Shown: one piece after another, positions 5,613 to 6,727 of the stretch
Position numbering within the stretch: the first letter of the stretch is position 1
How the letters are laid out: the number at the start of each line of letters is the position of its first letter
Source: Gammaproteobacteria bacterium
Lineage (GTDB): Bacteria; Pseudomonadota; Gammaproteobacteria; Steroidobacterales; GCA-2729495
Direction of reading: 5' to 3'
Length of the DNA: 6,727 bases
Assembly (NCBI GenBank): GCA_030429685.1
Contig: JAUIEY010000108.1
Location: forward strand, 1-6,727
Program-made: the position numbers and the translations under genes
The notes under the pieces: generated by a model
What the model saw: the letters and a program-made list of their open reading frames with translations, nothing else
Told to the model about the DNA's origin: nothing
Database searches by the model: none

Positions 5613-5629
5613 TCAGAGTAAAAACCCGG

Positions 5630-6580
5630 TCACTGCCATAGAGGCGCGGCTTCGATCATTGCCCGAGCCACCGGTGCTGCGCCTTCCTCATGCACGTAGT
5701 GGCCGGAATCAGCCACTCTGACAACACTGACCTGCGTGTTTGTCAGCCCGTCCCGCAGTTGCTGCAGTTCGGCCTCGTTCTTGTTGAGATCCTGCTCGCC
5801 CCAGGCGATCAAGGTCGGGACAGTGACATCAGCGAGCGGCGCTACGCCGACCGGTTCTTCATACTGGCCCATCATGCTGGTGGCGCCTGCCATGTAGTCG
5901 TCGGTGCGGGCTGCCAGCTGCAGGTCGTCCATGACCTGGTCGGTGATGAGTGCGGTATTAATGTAGGAAATTTTCAGAAAGCTCTCGCGAAACTCGCGAT
6001 CGCCAAACTGCTTGGCGGAAATGCGCTGGAACGGAAACGGCATGTAGCGCGTAAACTTAGGCACGCCATCATTAATGATGCCCGGGTTCATGAGTATCAG
6101 CCCGCTGACCTCTGGTTCGTTGATGGCGGTCAGCAGGGCAATCGCGCCGCCCATGGAATGCCCGCCCACGGCGTAACGCTGTAAACCGATAACGCGGGCA
6201 AATTCACCCACGGTTGCTGCCATGCTCCCGGCCCGGTAGTCATAGTCGGCCGGTTTGGATGACAGGCCGAAGCCCGGCATATCCAGAGCCACCACGTAAA
6301 AGTCGTCCTGTAGCAGAGGTGCCAGCAGCCGGAAAGACTGCAGGGAATTGCCCATGCCGTGCAGCAGCACCACACTGGGTTTGTCTGCCGCCGGTTCGCC
6401 GTAAGTGCGATAGCGTAATTCCAGCCCATTGACGGCAGCAAAGCGGTCTTCCGCGGTCGCCAGCTCCTTCGCCGGCACGGTTTCAATGCCCGCGGGCCAG
6501 TATGCGTAAACGACAAGTGCGAGGTAGCCGGCCACCAGCAGCAAAGCGAGGGTGGCCAGAATGCGTTTGAGAATAATCAT
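5630..6580 (-). CDS. Membrane-anchored alpha/beta-fold hydrolase
   Basis: This is a serine hydrolase of the alpha/beta-hydrolase superfamily, 316 residues. A hydrophobic N-terminal segment (about 7-27) after a short basic start probably anchors it in the inner membrane with the catalytic domain outside, or is an uncleaved signal. The domain follows from about 47. HGMGNS (74-79) provides the oxyanion region, GHSMGG (140-145) is the nucleophile elbow with S142, D264 in WGEQD is the likely acid, and H294 in DSGHYVHEE completes the triad. A helical cap lies around 180-240. The substrate is unknown; esterase, lipase or C-C hydrolase roles are all possible. ATG at 6580 is chosen because it overlaps the upstream stop as ATGA, implying coupled translation, and because it begins right at the membrane segment. 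An in-frame ATG at 6709 would lie inside the upstream gene. Confidence 0.88.
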   Translation of the reverse strand: MIILKRILATLALLLVAGYLALVVYAYWPAGIETVPAKELATAEDRFAAVNGLELRYRTYGEPAADKPSVVLLHGMGNSLQSFRLLAPLLQDDFYVVALDMPGFGLSSKPADYDYRAGSMAATVGEFARVIGLQRYAVGGHSMGGAIALLTAINEPEVSGLILMNPGIINDGVPKFTRYMPFPFQRISAKQFGDREFRESFLKISYINTALITDQVMDDLQLAARTDDYMAGATSMMGQYEEPVGVAPLADVTVPTLIAWGEQDLNKNEAELQQLRDGLTNTQVSVVRVADSGHYVHEEGAAPVARAMIEAAPLWQ

Positions 6581-6727
6581 GTGTTCGGTACTTCGTCCCG
6601 GATAAAAGTGGGTGTGGCAGGCGTGGACATGTCGGCGCAATAGCTGTAGCCGTCCAGCCGATATTTTTTCAGCCGGGCAGGATCGGTGATGCCCTTGCTG
6701 ATGATCCATGCAGCCATCCGGCCGCGC
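6577..6727 (-). CDS. Unrecognised protein, C-terminal 49 residues (5' end outside window)
   Basis: An open frame enters from the right edge and ends at TGA (6579-6577), overlapping the hydrolase ATG by the ATGA arrangement typical of a translationally coupled operon. The 49 visible residues look like real protein: mixed charged and aromatic, including AAWIISKGITDPARLKKYRL and a tail FIRDEVPNT. I do not recognise the family from this fragment. It is preferred over the alternative frame, which would extend the hydrolase upstream by 43 residues rich in His and Arg. It is probably a co-transcribed partner of the hydrolase. Confidence 0.6.
   Translation of the reverse strand, partial: RGRMAAWIISKGITDPARLKKYRLDGYSYCADMSTPATPTFIRDEVPNT

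Overview
The window looks like a chromosomal segment of a gammaproteobacterium. This is inferred from the moderately GC-rich sequence, the E. coli-type short membrane DgkA, the exosortase-sorted surface proteins whose C-termini carry a VPVPAAVWLFGSAL motif, and a GEMM-I cyclic-di-GMP riboswitch. No phage genes, rRNA, tRNA, CRISPR array or complete insertion sequence is visible.

Layout. Positions 1-972 (+) are the 3' part of an MFS transporter that enters from the left edge. It converges, with a 29-bp gap, on a minus-strand group read right to left: a MarR-type regulator (start about 3313), a terminator-like hairpin, dgkA (2829-2455) and a UbiD-family decarboxylase (2441-1002). A 273-bp divergent intergenic region with several palindromes separates marR from a plus-strand secreted protein gene (3587-4345), which ends in a strong intrinsic terminator. 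After a 394-bp regulatory stretch comes a paralogous secreted protein gene (4808-5512). That stretch holds a degenerate copy of the upstream palindrome, a sigma-70-like promoter and a c-di-GMP-I riboswitch. The second gene ends in a UUCG-tetraloop terminator, followed by a 13-bp tandem duplication. The right end is a minus-strand pair: an unrecognised gene entering from the right edge and a membrane-anchored alpha/beta hydrolase, joined by an ATGA stop/start overlap.

The centre, about 2.9-5.6 kb, is the most interesting part. Two homologous exported proteins each have a signal peptide, one Cys pair and a C-terminal exosortase-type sorting tail. They are transcribed separately. The second has codon usage typical of high expression and sits behind a c-di-GMP riboswitch whose 3' end can be drawn as a switch releasing or hiding the Shine-Dalgarno. 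Both genes share a 21-bp upstream element built on GTAACC-N4-GGTTAC (16 of 21 bases identical), next to a divergently encoded MarR regulator. A reasonable reading is a surface or biofilm-matrix protein pair under joint transcriptional control, with the second also under second-messenger control. The MFS, DgkA, UbiD and hydrolase genes look like ordinary metabolic or membrane genes without an obvious link to it.
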